Source: a virus
Direction: 5' to 3' (one strand)
DNA length: 31,769 nucleotides
IMG/VR virus record: IMGVR_UViG_3300006737_000102
Location: 1 to 31,769 of that record
The translations under genes were made by a program, and so were the position numbers. Below the pieces are notes generated by a model. It did not search any database and was not told the DNA's origin. It saw only the letters and a program-made list of their open reading frames with translations. Below are positions 22,143 to 30,309 of this stretch, in pieces; position 1 is the first letter of the stretch, and every line of letters starts with the position of its first letter.

Positions 22143-22180
22143 GAAGATTAGGGTGGAACTCCACCTCCACCCTTATCTTC
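22143..22180 (+). terminator. Long hairpin after the capsid gene (no U-run)
   Basis: GAAGAT (22143-22148) and AGGGTGGA (22150-22157) pair with TCCACCCT (22166-22173) and ATCTTC (22175-22180), giving 14 bp interrupted by one T-T mismatch around an 8-base loop. It starts 10 bases after the capsid stop. There is no run of T after it on either strand, so full intrinsic termination is doubtful. Partial termination, RNA processing or 3'-end protection to favour capsid over downstream genes is more likely. Confidence 0.7.
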
Positions 22181-22198
22181 TGCTATAGTAAGGAAGAT

Positions 22199-22537
22199 AT
22201 GTACAAATTTAACGTTAAAGAAGTAACAATAGATGTATCTGCAAATGGAACTCAGTCAAGTAGTGTAAACACAGATGGTATGTTATTGACTGCCATTGTA
22301 TTTCCTGCAGCAATGACTGGTACTGCAATTACTTTTGACTTTTCTGTAGACGGAACAAACTTTTATGATGTTGTAGAAACAAATGGAACAGAGGTAAGTT
22401 ATACCGTATCAGCAGGAAACGTTGTTAGAGTTGACCCTAGTGGTTGGGCTTTTGCTTCTAGTGGTTTTATTAGATTAACATCAGGAAGCACAGAAGCAGC
22501 AGATAGAGATATTAAACTAATATTTAGAACAGCCTAG
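22199..22537 (+). CDS. Probable capsid decoration or stabilising protein
   Basis: A 112-residue all-beta protein (alternating hydrophobic strands, VNTDGMLLTAIVFP, ITFDFSVDG) just downstream of the capsid gene and of its hairpin. The size, fold type and place fit a head decoration protein or small fibre base. I know of no catalytic motif in it. AAGGAAG lies just before the ATG. Confidence 0.6.
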   Translation: MYKFNVKEVTIDVSANGTQSSSVNTDGMLLTAIVFPAAMTGTAITFDFSVDGTNFYDVVETNGTEVSYTVSAGNVVRVDPSGWAFASSGFIRLTSGSTEAADRDIKLIFRTA

Positions 22538-22545
22538 GAGGTCCA

Positions 22546-23571
22546 ATGAGTGCAACTATTGGAGACCTAATAGATAGGACCTATAGAGAATATCTAGAAC
22601 CAATGGACGACCTTACAAGTTACACAACTTTAGGTTCGACAATAAGTGCTAGTGCAACAACTCTTAATTTCAATGGTGCCTTGTTATCTATAGAAGAAGA
22701 AGACGCTATGGATGCAGGAGCTATTGTTGAAATAGGTCAAGAGCTTATGATATGCACAGACTTAAATGCAGTTACTAATACATTGACAGTAACTAGAGGT
22801 GCAAGAGGTACTACTGCTGTACAACATTTAGCAGATTCTATAATTAAAATAGCTCCAGTATTTCCTAGAAAGAATGTGTTTGATGCTATATCAGACCAAA
22901 TACATAACTTGTATCCTACATTATTTGCAGTAGAAACTGTATCAGTTAATGCAGCAACAGGCTACACAATACTTGGTGCTCACGGTACAGACCAAGATAA
23001 TAATAATTATTTAGTAGCACCATTAAAAGCTATATCACAATATACAGATTTTTCTGCAGGTTCAGATTCAACAGGCATACAGTACAGAGGGGTACAAGTA
23101 GAACTAATAGATTTACCTAACCCTTTTACTTATGTAGATAATGCAGGAACATCAAGAACTAAAACATACAACAATGGTCCAAATGTAGTACACGCTGTGC
23201 AAACATATAATATAGCGTCAGGACACGTTGTTTACATTACATTTAAAAAGAAGTTCTTAGACGTAAGAGATTATGATAGTGATGGAGATATAGAAGATAC
23301 TACTCTTTCACAAATAGGTTTAGAAACAGAATACGAACCAATCATTATGACAGGTGTAGCTGCACAACTTATGTCAGGTAGAGATATACCTACTGCTACT
23401 GCTGATTATATATCTGACCAAATGGGAGTAACTAACTTCCCAGTAGAATCTGCATCAAGAATAAGAAACTCATTATTAGCATATCAACGAGCTTTAATAC
23501 AACAAGCTAGAAAAGATTTAAGAGCTAGGTATCCCGAACCAGTATCAATTAACTCTATAAGTTACGGATAA
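22546..23571 (+). CDS. Head-tail connector/adaptor candidate
   Basis: The 341-residue protein comes between decoration and nozzle genes, where T7-like phages place the adaptor ring. Residues about 28-110 form a beta domain with TLTVTRGARGTTAVQH, a phrase found in several phage tail and connector proteins. The C-terminal third is helical (SGRDIPTATADYISD, LLAYQRALIQQARKDL), suited to contact with the portal. A strong AGGAGG is set five bases before the ATG. The next gene overlaps as TAATG. The role is inferred from order and fold. Confidence 0.65.
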   Translation: MSATIGDLIDRTYREYLEPMDDLTSYTTLGSTISASATTLNFNGALLSIEEEDAMDAGAIVEIGQELMICTDLNAVTNTLTVTRGARGTTAVQHLADSIIKIAPVFPRKNVFDAISDQIHNLYPTLFAVETVSVNAATGYTILGAHGTDQDNNNYLVAPLKAISQYTDFSAGSDSTGIQYRGVQVELIDLPNPFTYVDNAGTSRTKTYNNGPNVVHAVQTYNIASGHVVYITFKKKFLDVRDYDSDGDIEDTTLSQIGLETEYEPIIMTGVAAQLMSGRDIPTATADYISDQMGVTNFPVESASRIRNSLLAYQRALIQQARKDLRARYPEPVSINSISYG

Positions 23572-25553
23572 TGCCTAGGGTTGCATCAACTGTAAATATA
23601 TCTAACCCGAAAAGATATGGGTATGATGTAAGAATTGATGACATACTGTTACGTTCTGCAGTAGGTCCAGGCAGAGATATGACTATACAGTCATCAGATG
23701 TACAAGAAGGACAAATAAATCTGAAACAAAATCCTGAAGACTTTACATCTAACTTAGGTCGTATATATTCAAGAAATAATTTTGCAGGTGGTCAAGGATT
23801 AGATACTGCACATAGACAAGATGGAACACCAAAAGATTCTACAAGATTTTTTGACAGCAAAGGTGTAGATGTATTTCACGCAGATGATGAATCTTCTTAT
23901 AATGTTAAACTACTAAATACAACTACTACACAAAGTCAAAACTTTAGTGGTAGCAATAACTATATAGCACAGCTTACTAATGGTGATGTATATGTTACAG
24001 ATGGTACAACTATACATAAGTATGATTTATCAGGTACAAGTTGGTCTGAAATAGCTGCATCTACCTCAGGAGTATCAACTACAGGTTCCTCTACAATTAC
24101 AGGTATAGCTGCAGTAGGTGATAGATTATTTGTAACTACTGCTAATGGTACATCCTCTTCACAACTAATTGAGTGGACAGGTAGTTCTTGGGTAACTAGA
24201 ACAACAGACCAAACATCTAATGCTTTAACAGGTGTATGGTTTGCTAAGAATCAATTATTTATAACAGGAGATGATGGTTCCGTAGCATACCTTTGGGGTA
24301 TAAGTCCCATAGGACAATCTTGGGGTAGTAGTGCTTTAACAGAAGCTACTGCTCTACTTACATTTGATAGAAGTTATAGCATAACACAAGTAGTTGATGC
24401 AGGTTCAGTTGTATTAGCTGCGTCTACAAGTGGAGATATTTTTTCTATAAAAGATATAAGTGGAACTATGACATTGAAAGGTCAAACTAATATACCATTT
24501 GAAGAAGTACATTCTATAGCTGCAACAGAGGGGATTGTATTTTTCGGAACAGTAGAAAGAGCTACAACAATAGGTAGATTTTACAGAGCATCACTAGCAG
24601 TAGCAGATGATTTATATGTTATTTCACAAAGACAATTAATTAAAGAGTGGGATGTTACAGGACAAGACACTACACCTAAATTTATGTTTGTATCAAGAGA
24701 TAGTGTGTATTGTGGTATCAAAGAAAGTAGTAGCGAAAGCTATCTATGGAGATACTACTTACCAACAGCAGGTTTTGCTAGAGACATAAAGATGGGAGCA
24801 GGAGCATTTGTAACTGGTATAACACAAGTAGACAGTAAGTTTATGGTAGTTTTAGCAGGAGATGATGTATACCTAGAAACATCTACATATGAAACAGAAG
24901 GTTATGTATTGTTATCTGCAGCAGATTTCTTTACTGCTGAATCTAAACAGTTCGTAGGTGCAGAGTTATCTACAAGTACTTTGCCTGGTAGCACATCTGT
25001 AGAGTTGTTCTATTCAACTAAGTTTGAAGCATTAGACAACCCTAGTCACTCTAGCTTTAATGAAGCTATTGTTCAGACAACAGGTTCAGGAGATGTTGAG
25101 AAACAGTTAAACGAAGTATCTAGATATATAGTAGGTAAAGTAATTTTAAAATCATTAGCAGGTGTAGATACACCTAAAGTCAAGTCAGTACAGTTTAGAG
25201 CACTGGCAAGACCTGAACTTGTAGTAGCACAAATACCTGTAAATATATCTGATAGAGTAGAAAGACCTGGTAGAAAACCTATAAAGGTAAAAGGTTTAGG
25301 TGAAACAATATATGGAGAGTTACGTAATAAAGAAGGTGATTCTGTTACTTTAGAATTGTTTGACCCTGCAGAAATTATAAGAGGTGTAATAGAAAGAATT
25401 AGCTATCCTATAAATTCTAATGTTGAAAGAGGAAGTGTTACACAGTATGCTATAATAACGGTGCGTGGTACTAGGCAATCAACTATTACTGATGTCACAA
25501 GTACCAACGTATTTGGTATTAATCAGTTAGGAATTATGAGGTTCGGAGCGTAA
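23571..25553 (+). CDS. Tail nozzle-like protein with beta-propeller pattern
   Basis: The 660-residue protein shows repeated units with a small-polar loop and a strand pair, such as ITGIAAVGDRLFVTTANG, ALTGVWFAKNQLFITGDDG and VHSIAATEGIVFFGTV, at about 45-60-residue spacing from residue 120 to 440. This is the look of a beta-propeller, as in the T7 gp12 nozzle that forms the short tail tube. The C-terminal part is a beta-rich ring-like domain. Its place after the connector and before the fibre agrees. The last codons GGA-GCG provide the ribosome site of the fibre gene, whose ATG overlaps the stop. Confidence 0.7.
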   Translation: MPRVASTVNISNPKRYGYDVRIDDILLRSAVGPGRDMTIQSSDVQEGQINLKQNPEDFTSNLGRIYSRNNFAGGQGLDTAHRQDGTPKDSTRFFDSKGVDVFHADDESSYNVKLLNTTTTQSQNFSGSNNYIAQLTNGDVYVTDGTTIHKYDLSGTSWSEIAASTSGVSTTGSSTITGIAAVGDRLFVTTANGTSSSQLIEWTGSSWVTRTTDQTSNALTGVWFAKNQLFITGDDGSVAYLWGISPIGQSWGSSALTEATALLTFDRSYSITQVVDAGSVVLAASTSGDIFSIKDISGTMTLKGQTNIPFEEVHSIAATEGIVFFGTVERATTIGRFYRASLAVADDLYVISQRQLIKEWDVTGQDTTPKFMFVSRDSVYCGIKESSSESYLWRYYLPTAGFARDIKMGAGAFVTGITQVDSKFMVVLAGDDVYLETSTYETEGYVLLSAADFFTAESKQFVGAELSTSTLPGSTSVELFYSTKFEALDNPSHSSFNEAIVQTTGSGDVEKQLNEVSRYIVGKVILKSLAGVDTPKVKSVQFRALARPELVVAQIPVNISDRVERPGRKPIKVKGLGETIYGELRNKEGDSVTLELFDPAEIIRGVIERISYPINSNVERGSVTQYAIITVRGTRQSTITDVTSTNVFGINQLGIMRFGA

Positions 25554-26566
25554 TGGGAGTAGCACAGACTGCAACGTATAGTAACTTTTTTGAAACAACA
25601 TTAAATGGTATTTTGCCTGGTGGTAATCCAGGACAATCTACAATGACGTTAACTGCAGCTCCTACAACCAATGGAACAACAGGAATAGCTGCACCATATT
25701 ATTTAGTAATAGACCCTGATGAAACATCATCTAGAGAAGTTGTATTAGTTACAGCAGCATCAGGAGTTAATGTTACAGCAATGACTAGAGATGTTGAAAA
25801 CAGACACGGCACAAATAAGCCTACACACACAGACGGAACTACTGTACGTATGGCAGTTGTTGGTCAAATGTTTGAAGATTTACACTTACGATTAAATGAT
25901 GTAGCACTTACAGGAGATGTAACAGGAACTATTAGTAGTACTACACAGGATGTAGCTACAAGTATTGGTAGTGGTGTCATTGTAAACGCAGACGTAAATT
26001 CAAGTGCTGCTATAGATGCCTCTAAAATACACAACGGAAATGTATCTAATACAGAGTTTGGTTACTTAGATGGCGTATCTTCTGCAATACAAACACAGAT
26101 AGACAATATATCAGCAGGTGCAGTTACACTTACTGTACCTATTACAGTTAAAGTAGCTGATGATGGCTCAGGTTCACAAAATGTATTTTACTTTTTATCA
26201 GGAACAGATACAGGTGCAGGAACTAGGTCATCTAATTTTATATTCAAGATAGGTTTTAAATATAAGTTTGATACATCTGACAGCTCAATGTCAGGACACA
26301 ACTTTAAGTTTTCATTAACTGCAGATAACTCAGGTAGCTCAGAGTTTACAACAAACGTTACAACTGCAGGTACACCAGGTAATTCAGGTGCTTCTACAAC
26401 TATAGAAATTACACCTGAAACTTTAGGTATAGCAGGAGCTACATCAACACTTTATTATTACTGCTCTAACCATAGTGGTATGGGTGGTGCAGGTTCAATT
26501 AATTTATATTCATCAGGTAGTGGTGGCGGTGGAGACATACACGGATTCTTATTGATGGGAGCCTAA
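25553..26566 (+). CDS. Tail fibre protein with C-terminal cupredoxin-like domain
   Basis: The N-terminal 115 residues (YLVIDPDETSSREVVLVTA, then a TRDVENRHGT phrase) look like the particle-attachment domain of marine phage fibres. A shaft follows with ALTGDVTGTISS and VSNTEFGYLDGVSSAIQTQI, a common fibre repeat. Residues about 195-325 match a cupredoxin: FDTSDSSMSGHNFKF with His249, then LYYYCSNHSGMGG with Cys304, His307 and Met310, the full set of type-1 copper ligands in C-x2-H-x2-M spacing. Whether copper is bound is unknown; the fold may serve only as a receptor-binding beta-sandwich. The end is Gly-rich. It is coupled to both neighbours. Confidence 0.75.
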   Translation: MGVAQTATYSNFFETTLNGILPGGNPGQSTMTLTAAPTTNGTTGIAAPYYLVIDPDETSSREVVLVTAASGVNVTAMTRDVENRHGTNKPTHTDGTTVRMAVVGQMFEDLHLRLNDVALTGDVTGTISSTTQDVATSIGSGVIVNADVNSSAAIDASKIHNGNVSNTEFGYLDGVSSAIQTQIDNISAGAVTLTVPITVKVADDGSGSQNVFYFLSGTDTGAGTRSSNFIFKIGFKYKFDTSDSSMSGHNFKFSLTADNSGSSEFTTNVTTAGTPGNSGASTTIEITPETLGIAGATSTLYYYCSNHSGMGGAGSINLYSSGSGGGGDIHGFLLMGA

Positions 26567-26769
26567 TGGGTATATTAATGATGCTCAAAGAAGGTGGAAG
26601 TCTTGGTATAGATACTATTGGTAACTTACCTATAGACGAAGATATAGATTTACTACCTGATACTGGAACTGTATCATTAAATGTAGACTTACAATTAATG
26701 TTATGGTCTGATACAGGATTCGCATTACAGTACCTAGATGTGGATGAAATGCTATTATTAGGTGCATAA
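26566..26769 (+). CDS. Small fibre-associated protein, 67 residues
   Basis: The gene overlaps the fibre stop as TAATG and uses GGGAG in the last fibre codons as ribosome site. The acidic, Leu-rich product ends in LLLGA, close to the LLMGA end of the fibre. No domain is recognised. It may be a fibre-bound accessory or assembly protein. The shared end may only reflect the coding of the next ribosome site in the fibre case, but no gene overlaps the end of this one. Confidence 0.55.
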   Translation: MGILMMLKEGGSLGIDTIGNLPIDEDIDLLPDTGTVSLNVDLQLMLWSDTGFALQYLDVDEMLLLGA

Positions 26770-26796
26770 GATAAAATATGATAATATAGGAGAACT

Positions 26797-27120
26797 ATGG
26801 CAAACGCATATAAAATACTAGCACAACACGCAGGTGGTACTACACCTACAACTTATGCTAGTCCTGCAGATACAGAGACTATTATCTCATCTATTGTTGT
26901 AGCAAACAGAGTGAACGCAGCAAATACTTTTAGAGTTGCTGTGTACCCATCAGGTGGCTCATTAGGTAACTCAAGTTACTTAGCTTATGATGTTTCAGTT
27001 GCTGCAAATGATGTAATAACAATGACTCTAGGTGTAACTTTGGCAGCAGGCGATACATTATACTTGTACGCTAGCGACACTGATACATCCATAAATGCAT
27101 TTGGAACACAAATTTCATAA
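26797..27120 (+). CDS. Small beta-rich structural protein, 107 residues
   Basis: An all-beta protein with NTFRVAVYPSGG and ANDVITMTLGVTLAAGDTLYLYAS, the pattern of small phage head or fibre proteins made of one jelly-roll or sandwich. It has GGAG six bases before the ATG. The position among fibre genes suggests a fibre-tip, fibre-trimer or surface role. No catalytic motif is seen. Confidence 0.6.
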   Translation: MANAYKILAQHAGGTTPTTYASPADTETIISSIVVANRVNAANTFRVAVYPSGGSLGNSSYLAYDVSVAANDVITMTLGVTLAAGDTLYLYASDTDTSINAFGTQIS

Positions 27121-27134
27121 TAGGAGTTTAAGCA

Positions 27135-28022
27135 ATGGCTTTTAAAACTTTAAAATTAAATGAAAGTCCTTCTGCACATATAAGCAGAGGTACAGACTTA
27201 AATACTAAAGCTACTACTGTTGTTCAAACGAACAATGGTAATGGCTCATTTGCTCCTGCCAGTACTAAAACTAACTATCAAGTGTTTGCCGTTGGTGGTG
27301 GTGCAGGTGGTGGGGGATGGCGTGCAGGTGGTGGTGGTGCAGGCGGTGCTGTATTTTTTGAAGGAGTAAGATTTAACACTACTGGTAACATATCTATCGG
27401 TGGAGGTGGTGGTGGTGCTAACTCTGGTCAGTTCTTAAATGGTGGTAATGGTGGAACTACTAGCATAAACTCAGTACAAAGATTTATAGACCAATCAAAT
27501 AATAAAAACACTTTATCAAACATATCAGTATCAGGCGGAGGTCACGGTGGTGGTCAAGGACAATCAGGTGGTTCAGGAGGCTGCGGTGGTGGTTCAGGCT
27601 CTAGTAATACATCTACACCTACAGGAAATATTGGTGGTAATGGAGCACCTCGTCAAAACTCTAATGAATATAATGGTGGCGGTGGTGGAGGTATGGGTTC
27701 TGATTTAACTGGTGATAATGGTGGATATGGTGGAGGAGATGGTTTTGCATTTAAAAGTGTAAACTATGCAGCAGGTGGTGGTCAAGCAGGTTACTATGGC
27801 TCAGGTGGCGGTGGTAACGTAGGCAATACTAACGTTGGTGGTAACGGTGGTTGCTCTCCTCAAAATGGACAAAGCTATGGTGCAGGTGGAGGTAGTAGAA
27901 AGAATGACTGTAGTAATAACTCAGGTGGACACGGACACTACGGTCGTATGTTAATTCTTAAATACGAAGAACCAAGTCTTGCAGGTAATGTATCTCCTGT
28001 TAAAAAGGTTAAGAAGCTCTAA
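27135..28022 (+). CDS. Glycine-rich tail adhesin candidate
   Basis: Nearly 30 percent of 295 residues are Gly, in runs of up to six separated by short polar stretches from about residue 54 to 275. The first run begins VFAVGGGAGGGGW, the usual entry to Gly-rich phage adhesin domains that fold as polyproline-II bundles (as in T4-like gp38 adhesins). Such domains sit at the fibre tip and decide host range. Three to four cysteines are scattered in the Gly region. The C-terminus is basic. Repeats of GGT/GGA make this gene prone to slippage and recombination. The ribosome site is GGAG at normal distance. Confidence 0.7.
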   Translation: MAFKTLKLNESPSAHISRGTDLNTKATTVVQTNNGNGSFAPASTKTNYQVFAVGGGAGGGGWRAGGGGAGGAVFFEGVRFNTTGNISIGGGGGGANSGQFLNGGNGGTTSINSVQRFIDQSNNKNTLSNISVSGGGHGGGQGQSGGSGGCGGGSGSSNTSTPTGNIGGNGAPRQNSNEYNGGGGGGMGSDLTGDNGGYGGGDGFAFKSVNYAAGGGQAGYYGSGGGGNVGNTNVGGNGGCSPQNGQSYGAGGGSRKNDCSNNSGGHGHYGRMLILKYEEPSLAGNVSPVKKVKKL

Positions 28023-28375
28023 TGATTGTACAAATAGGTTCTGACAACGTAGTAAAAAATATACTCGTTGGAGAAGAAGTAGATACTTGGATGACTGAAG
28101 AAAATCCTGATGATACTTTTACAGTAGCACCTGCTAGTAATTTAGTTGTAATAGGTGATGTATGGTTTCCTGAAAAAAAAGTAACAAAACCTGCAAATCC
28201 TCGATACCCAAGTTGGACTTGGAATGAAGCAGAATGGCAATACTTACCACCAGTTACTTATCCTACAGATGAAATAACAGTAGACCAATGGTGGGATTGG
28301 GATGAAGACGCATATCAAGCAGATAATAGTGACCCTAAAGTATGGGTATTAATTACTGAAACACCACCTGAATAA
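28022..28375 (+). CDS. Small Trp-rich phage protein beside the fibres
   Basis: The 117-residue acidic protein has VQIGSDNVVKNILVGEE at the start and RYPSWTWNEAEWQYLPPV then YPTDE and WWDWDEDAY. I recognise this PSW...W.PPV.YP layout from short proteins that follow fibre genes in marine cyanophages and related viruses; the function is not known to me. Fibre assembly or a tip subunit are possible. It overlaps the adhesin stop as TAATG. Confidence 0.6.
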   Translation: MIVQIGSDNVVKNILVGEEVDTWMTEENPDDTFTVAPASNLVVIGDVWFPEKKVTKPANPRYPSWTWNEAEWQYLPPVTYPTDEITVDQWWDWDEDAYQADNSDPKVWVLITETPPE

Positions 28376-28391
28376 CAAATATAGGTGGAGT

Positions 28392-29069
28392 ATGTTATTT
28401 AATAGATACAAAAAATCCAAAGTAGTTTACGCAATAGATAGAAACTACAGTTTTCCTAAAAGTATATTTAGTGAACCATATTTATACAACCAAAACACTT
28501 ATGGTTGTCCTGCTGTACAGATAGTAAACAACAGATTATATGCAGTCAATGGTCCTTTAGATATTAAATGGATATACAATCCTGTAACAGATTCAAAGGA
28601 CACAGAGTTTACAGGTAGCAATACAGCAAGTGGATTAGGTGATGATGTTTATAATTTTATTAATGTTACTAAACAAGAAATCAATGGCATTACCACGCTG
28701 CAATGTATGATACCCTACACATTTTTTACAGATACAGAAGGTATAGAACTATCTTTACTTCCAGGCACAGACTTACAAATGAATAACTGTACCTTTATAT
28801 CAGGTTCCTTCAATATATATAGTTGGAATAGAACATTGAACTTTGCTATAGAAGTAACAGATAAGAACAAACAAGCTAGCTTTGAGTGGAGTGTAGATAA
28901 ACCTTTTATGCTTTTATATTTTAATAAACCTGTGGATGTAGAGTATAAACTTATGACAGATGAAATGTGGGCTATGTGTGAAGAAGTAAAGAATATAACA
29001 AAACTTAGAAACAACACTACTAAAATATATAACACAGTATTAAAAAGGAGACCTAAGAAGTTACTATGA
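28392..29069 (+). CDS. DUF6065-like protein A, 225 residues
   Basis: A beta-rich protein with GCPAVQIVNNRLYAVNGPLD, ITTLQCMIPYTFFTDTEG, SWNRTLNFAIEV and a helical C-terminus ending in KRRPKK. Together with the next gene it seems to be a distant pair: both carry a Cys-Pro-Ala phrase near the start, a mid-protein wall of aromatic strands and a basic end. From memory this layout matches DUF6065-type proteins of marine phages, which often occur in tandem; the name needs checking. GGTGGAG lies one base before the ATG. Confidence 0.5.
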   Translation: MLFNRYKKSKVVYAIDRNYSFPKSIFSEPYLYNQNTYGCPAVQIVNNRLYAVNGPLDIKWIYNPVTDSKDTEFTGSNTASGLGDDVYNFINVTKQEINGITTLQCMIPYTFFTDTEGIELSLLPGTDLQMNNCTFISGSFNIYSWNRTLNFAIEVTDKNKQASFEWSVDKPFMLLYFNKPVDVEYKLMTDEMWAMCEEVKNITKLRNNTTKIYNTVLKRRPKKLL

Positions 29070-29788
29070 AATTTACTGTTACACCTACAAATAAATCGTT
29101 AAATTGGATGGTAGACTTACATCCAATCATTGCTGCAAAAGAAGCTCCTCCTGCTTGGTGGAAGACAGTTAAACGTGACAGTCATATGGAAAGCCTAGCT
29201 GCTGTAGGTAACATAAAGACTTGTCCTGCTATCAGAGATATTATTAACTATGGTTATATAATGCCATCTTGGTCTTGGATTGAATTAACTAGAACTGAAG
29301 AAGATATTACTTGGGCTATTGGACAGGGTCCACAACCTGCATTAGAAGGACACTCACAAGGACAAATAGAGGGTTCTCCTATTACTCCTATTAAGGGAGG
29401 AGGTGTGTTTAAACTTACATCACCTTGGCATTTTAAAACAGAACCTGGATGGGCAGTAATATTTAATGACCCATTTTGGCACTATGAAGATAGACCTATT
29501 AAGTTTTTACCAGGACTTGTAAGAACAGATGCATATGGTCAAGTTAACTTTCCATTTGAAATAAACAAACCTATGGAAGTAGGAGATGTAATGCAGATAA
29601 CAGAGGGTACTCCTTTAATACATATATCAGTTGTACCTATAGATGACACATTTGAATTAGATGTATCTAGAGCTACAGATGAAAGTGAAATAATTTATAA
29701 TGAAGAAGCATCTAAATTAATTGCTACCAGTAGAATGTACTATGATAAAGCAGTAAAGAAACACGATAATGATAGAAGCACTGGATGA
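29066..29788 (+). CDS. DUF6065-like protein B, 240 residues
   Basis: It starts in an ATGA overlap with the previous gene. Key phrases are APPAWWKTV, KTCPAIRDIINYGYIMPSWSW, SPWHFKTEPGWAVIFNDP and EGTPLIHISVVP, the clearest match to the DUF6065-like pattern that I remember. The fold looks like a double beta-sandwich, perhaps of cupin type, with several His and Glu that could bind metal, but no defined active site. A host-interaction or particle-surface role is possible; nothing is established. The next gene starts 20 bases inside its end. Confidence 0.6.
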   Translation: MKFTVTPTNKSLNWMVDLHPIIAAKEAPPAWWKTVKRDSHMESLAAVGNIKTCPAIRDIINYGYIMPSWSWIELTRTEEDITWAIGQGPQPALEGHSQGQIEGSPITPIKGGGVFKLTSPWHFKTEPGWAVIFNDPFWHYEDRPIKFLPGLVRTDAYGQVNFPFEINKPMEVGDVMQITEGTPLIHISVVPIDDTFELDVSRATDESEIIYNEEASKLIATSRMYYDKAVKKHDNDRSTG

Positions 29789-29987
29789 ATGGATAATAGA
29801 TAGTGAGTTTGTTAAGAATCCTCCTGATTATGATTTGCTTCCTGACCCTTACACAATAACTTACATAGACGGTGATACATTACATAAAGCTATAGAGTTA
29901 GCCAAGAAAGATAAAAGCATAACAATAGATAGCACTCACGCAGATTATGTAGAATTGCTTATAAACCTGTTGGAGAGTATGATATAA
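29769..29987 (+). CDS. Unknown small acidic protein, 72 residues
   Basis: The ATG at 29769 lies inside the end of the previous gene. The product is acidic, with a helix (TLHKAIELAKKDKSI) and DPYTITYIDGDT. No ribosome site stands out. The even composition and the tight fit between neighbours support it, but it is not recognised. Confidence 0.5.
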   Translation: MIEALDEWIIDSEFVKNPPDYDLLPDPYTITYIDGDTLHKAIELAKKDKSITIDSTHADYVELLINLLESMI

Positions 29988-29995
29988 TCCCATTT

Positions 29996-30124
29996 ATGGA
30001 TTTCATTATTGTGTTTTTTTTAGGCTATTATTTTAAAGACTTGAGTTCGTATCTAAAAAGATTAGCTAATTATAAATCACAAGAGTGGGATTGGATTAGC
30101 TTTGAGAAAGATGACTTACCATAA
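29996..30124 (+). CDS. Small membrane protein, 42 residues
   Basis: A short frame fills the gap between two genes. It starts eight bases after the previous stop, and its TAA overlaps the next ATG as TAATG. The first 13 residues (MDFIIVFFLGYYF) are a short hydrophobic segment, followed by a basic, then acidic, amphipathic tail. It may be a membrane accessory of the next, holin-like protein. No good ribosome site is seen. Confidence 0.5.
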   Translation: MDFIIVFFLGYYFKDLSSYLKRLANYKSQEWDWISFEKDDLP

Positions 30125-30309
30125 TGAATAATGGCAATGGCTTTACACAGAAAGAAATGCTTACTTTAATATTGGAAGGGCAACAAGATATAAATAAACG
30201 CATAGATGAGTTACACGAAAAGGTTAATCAAAAAATTTCAAGACAAGAGCTAAGTGGTTGGTTAGTTGCAATCTCGGCACTGGTGGTGTTAATCAATAAC
30301 TTAATGTGA
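30124..30309 (+). CDS. XhlA-like holin-associated protein
   Basis: The 61-residue product has a coiled-coil amphipathic helix at about 9-43 (KEMLTLILEGQQDINKRIDEL) and one C-terminal membrane helix (WLVAISALVVLINNLM). This is the plan of XhlA-type (hemolysin XhlA) proteins, which sit at the inner face of the membrane and work with holin and endolysin in lysis. It can equally be a small holin. Its ATG overlaps the previous stop, and the next gene starts at a GTG inside its last codons. Confidence 0.6.
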   Translation: MNNGNGFTQKEMLTLILEGQQDINKRIDELHEKVNQKISRQELSGWLVAISALVVLINNLM

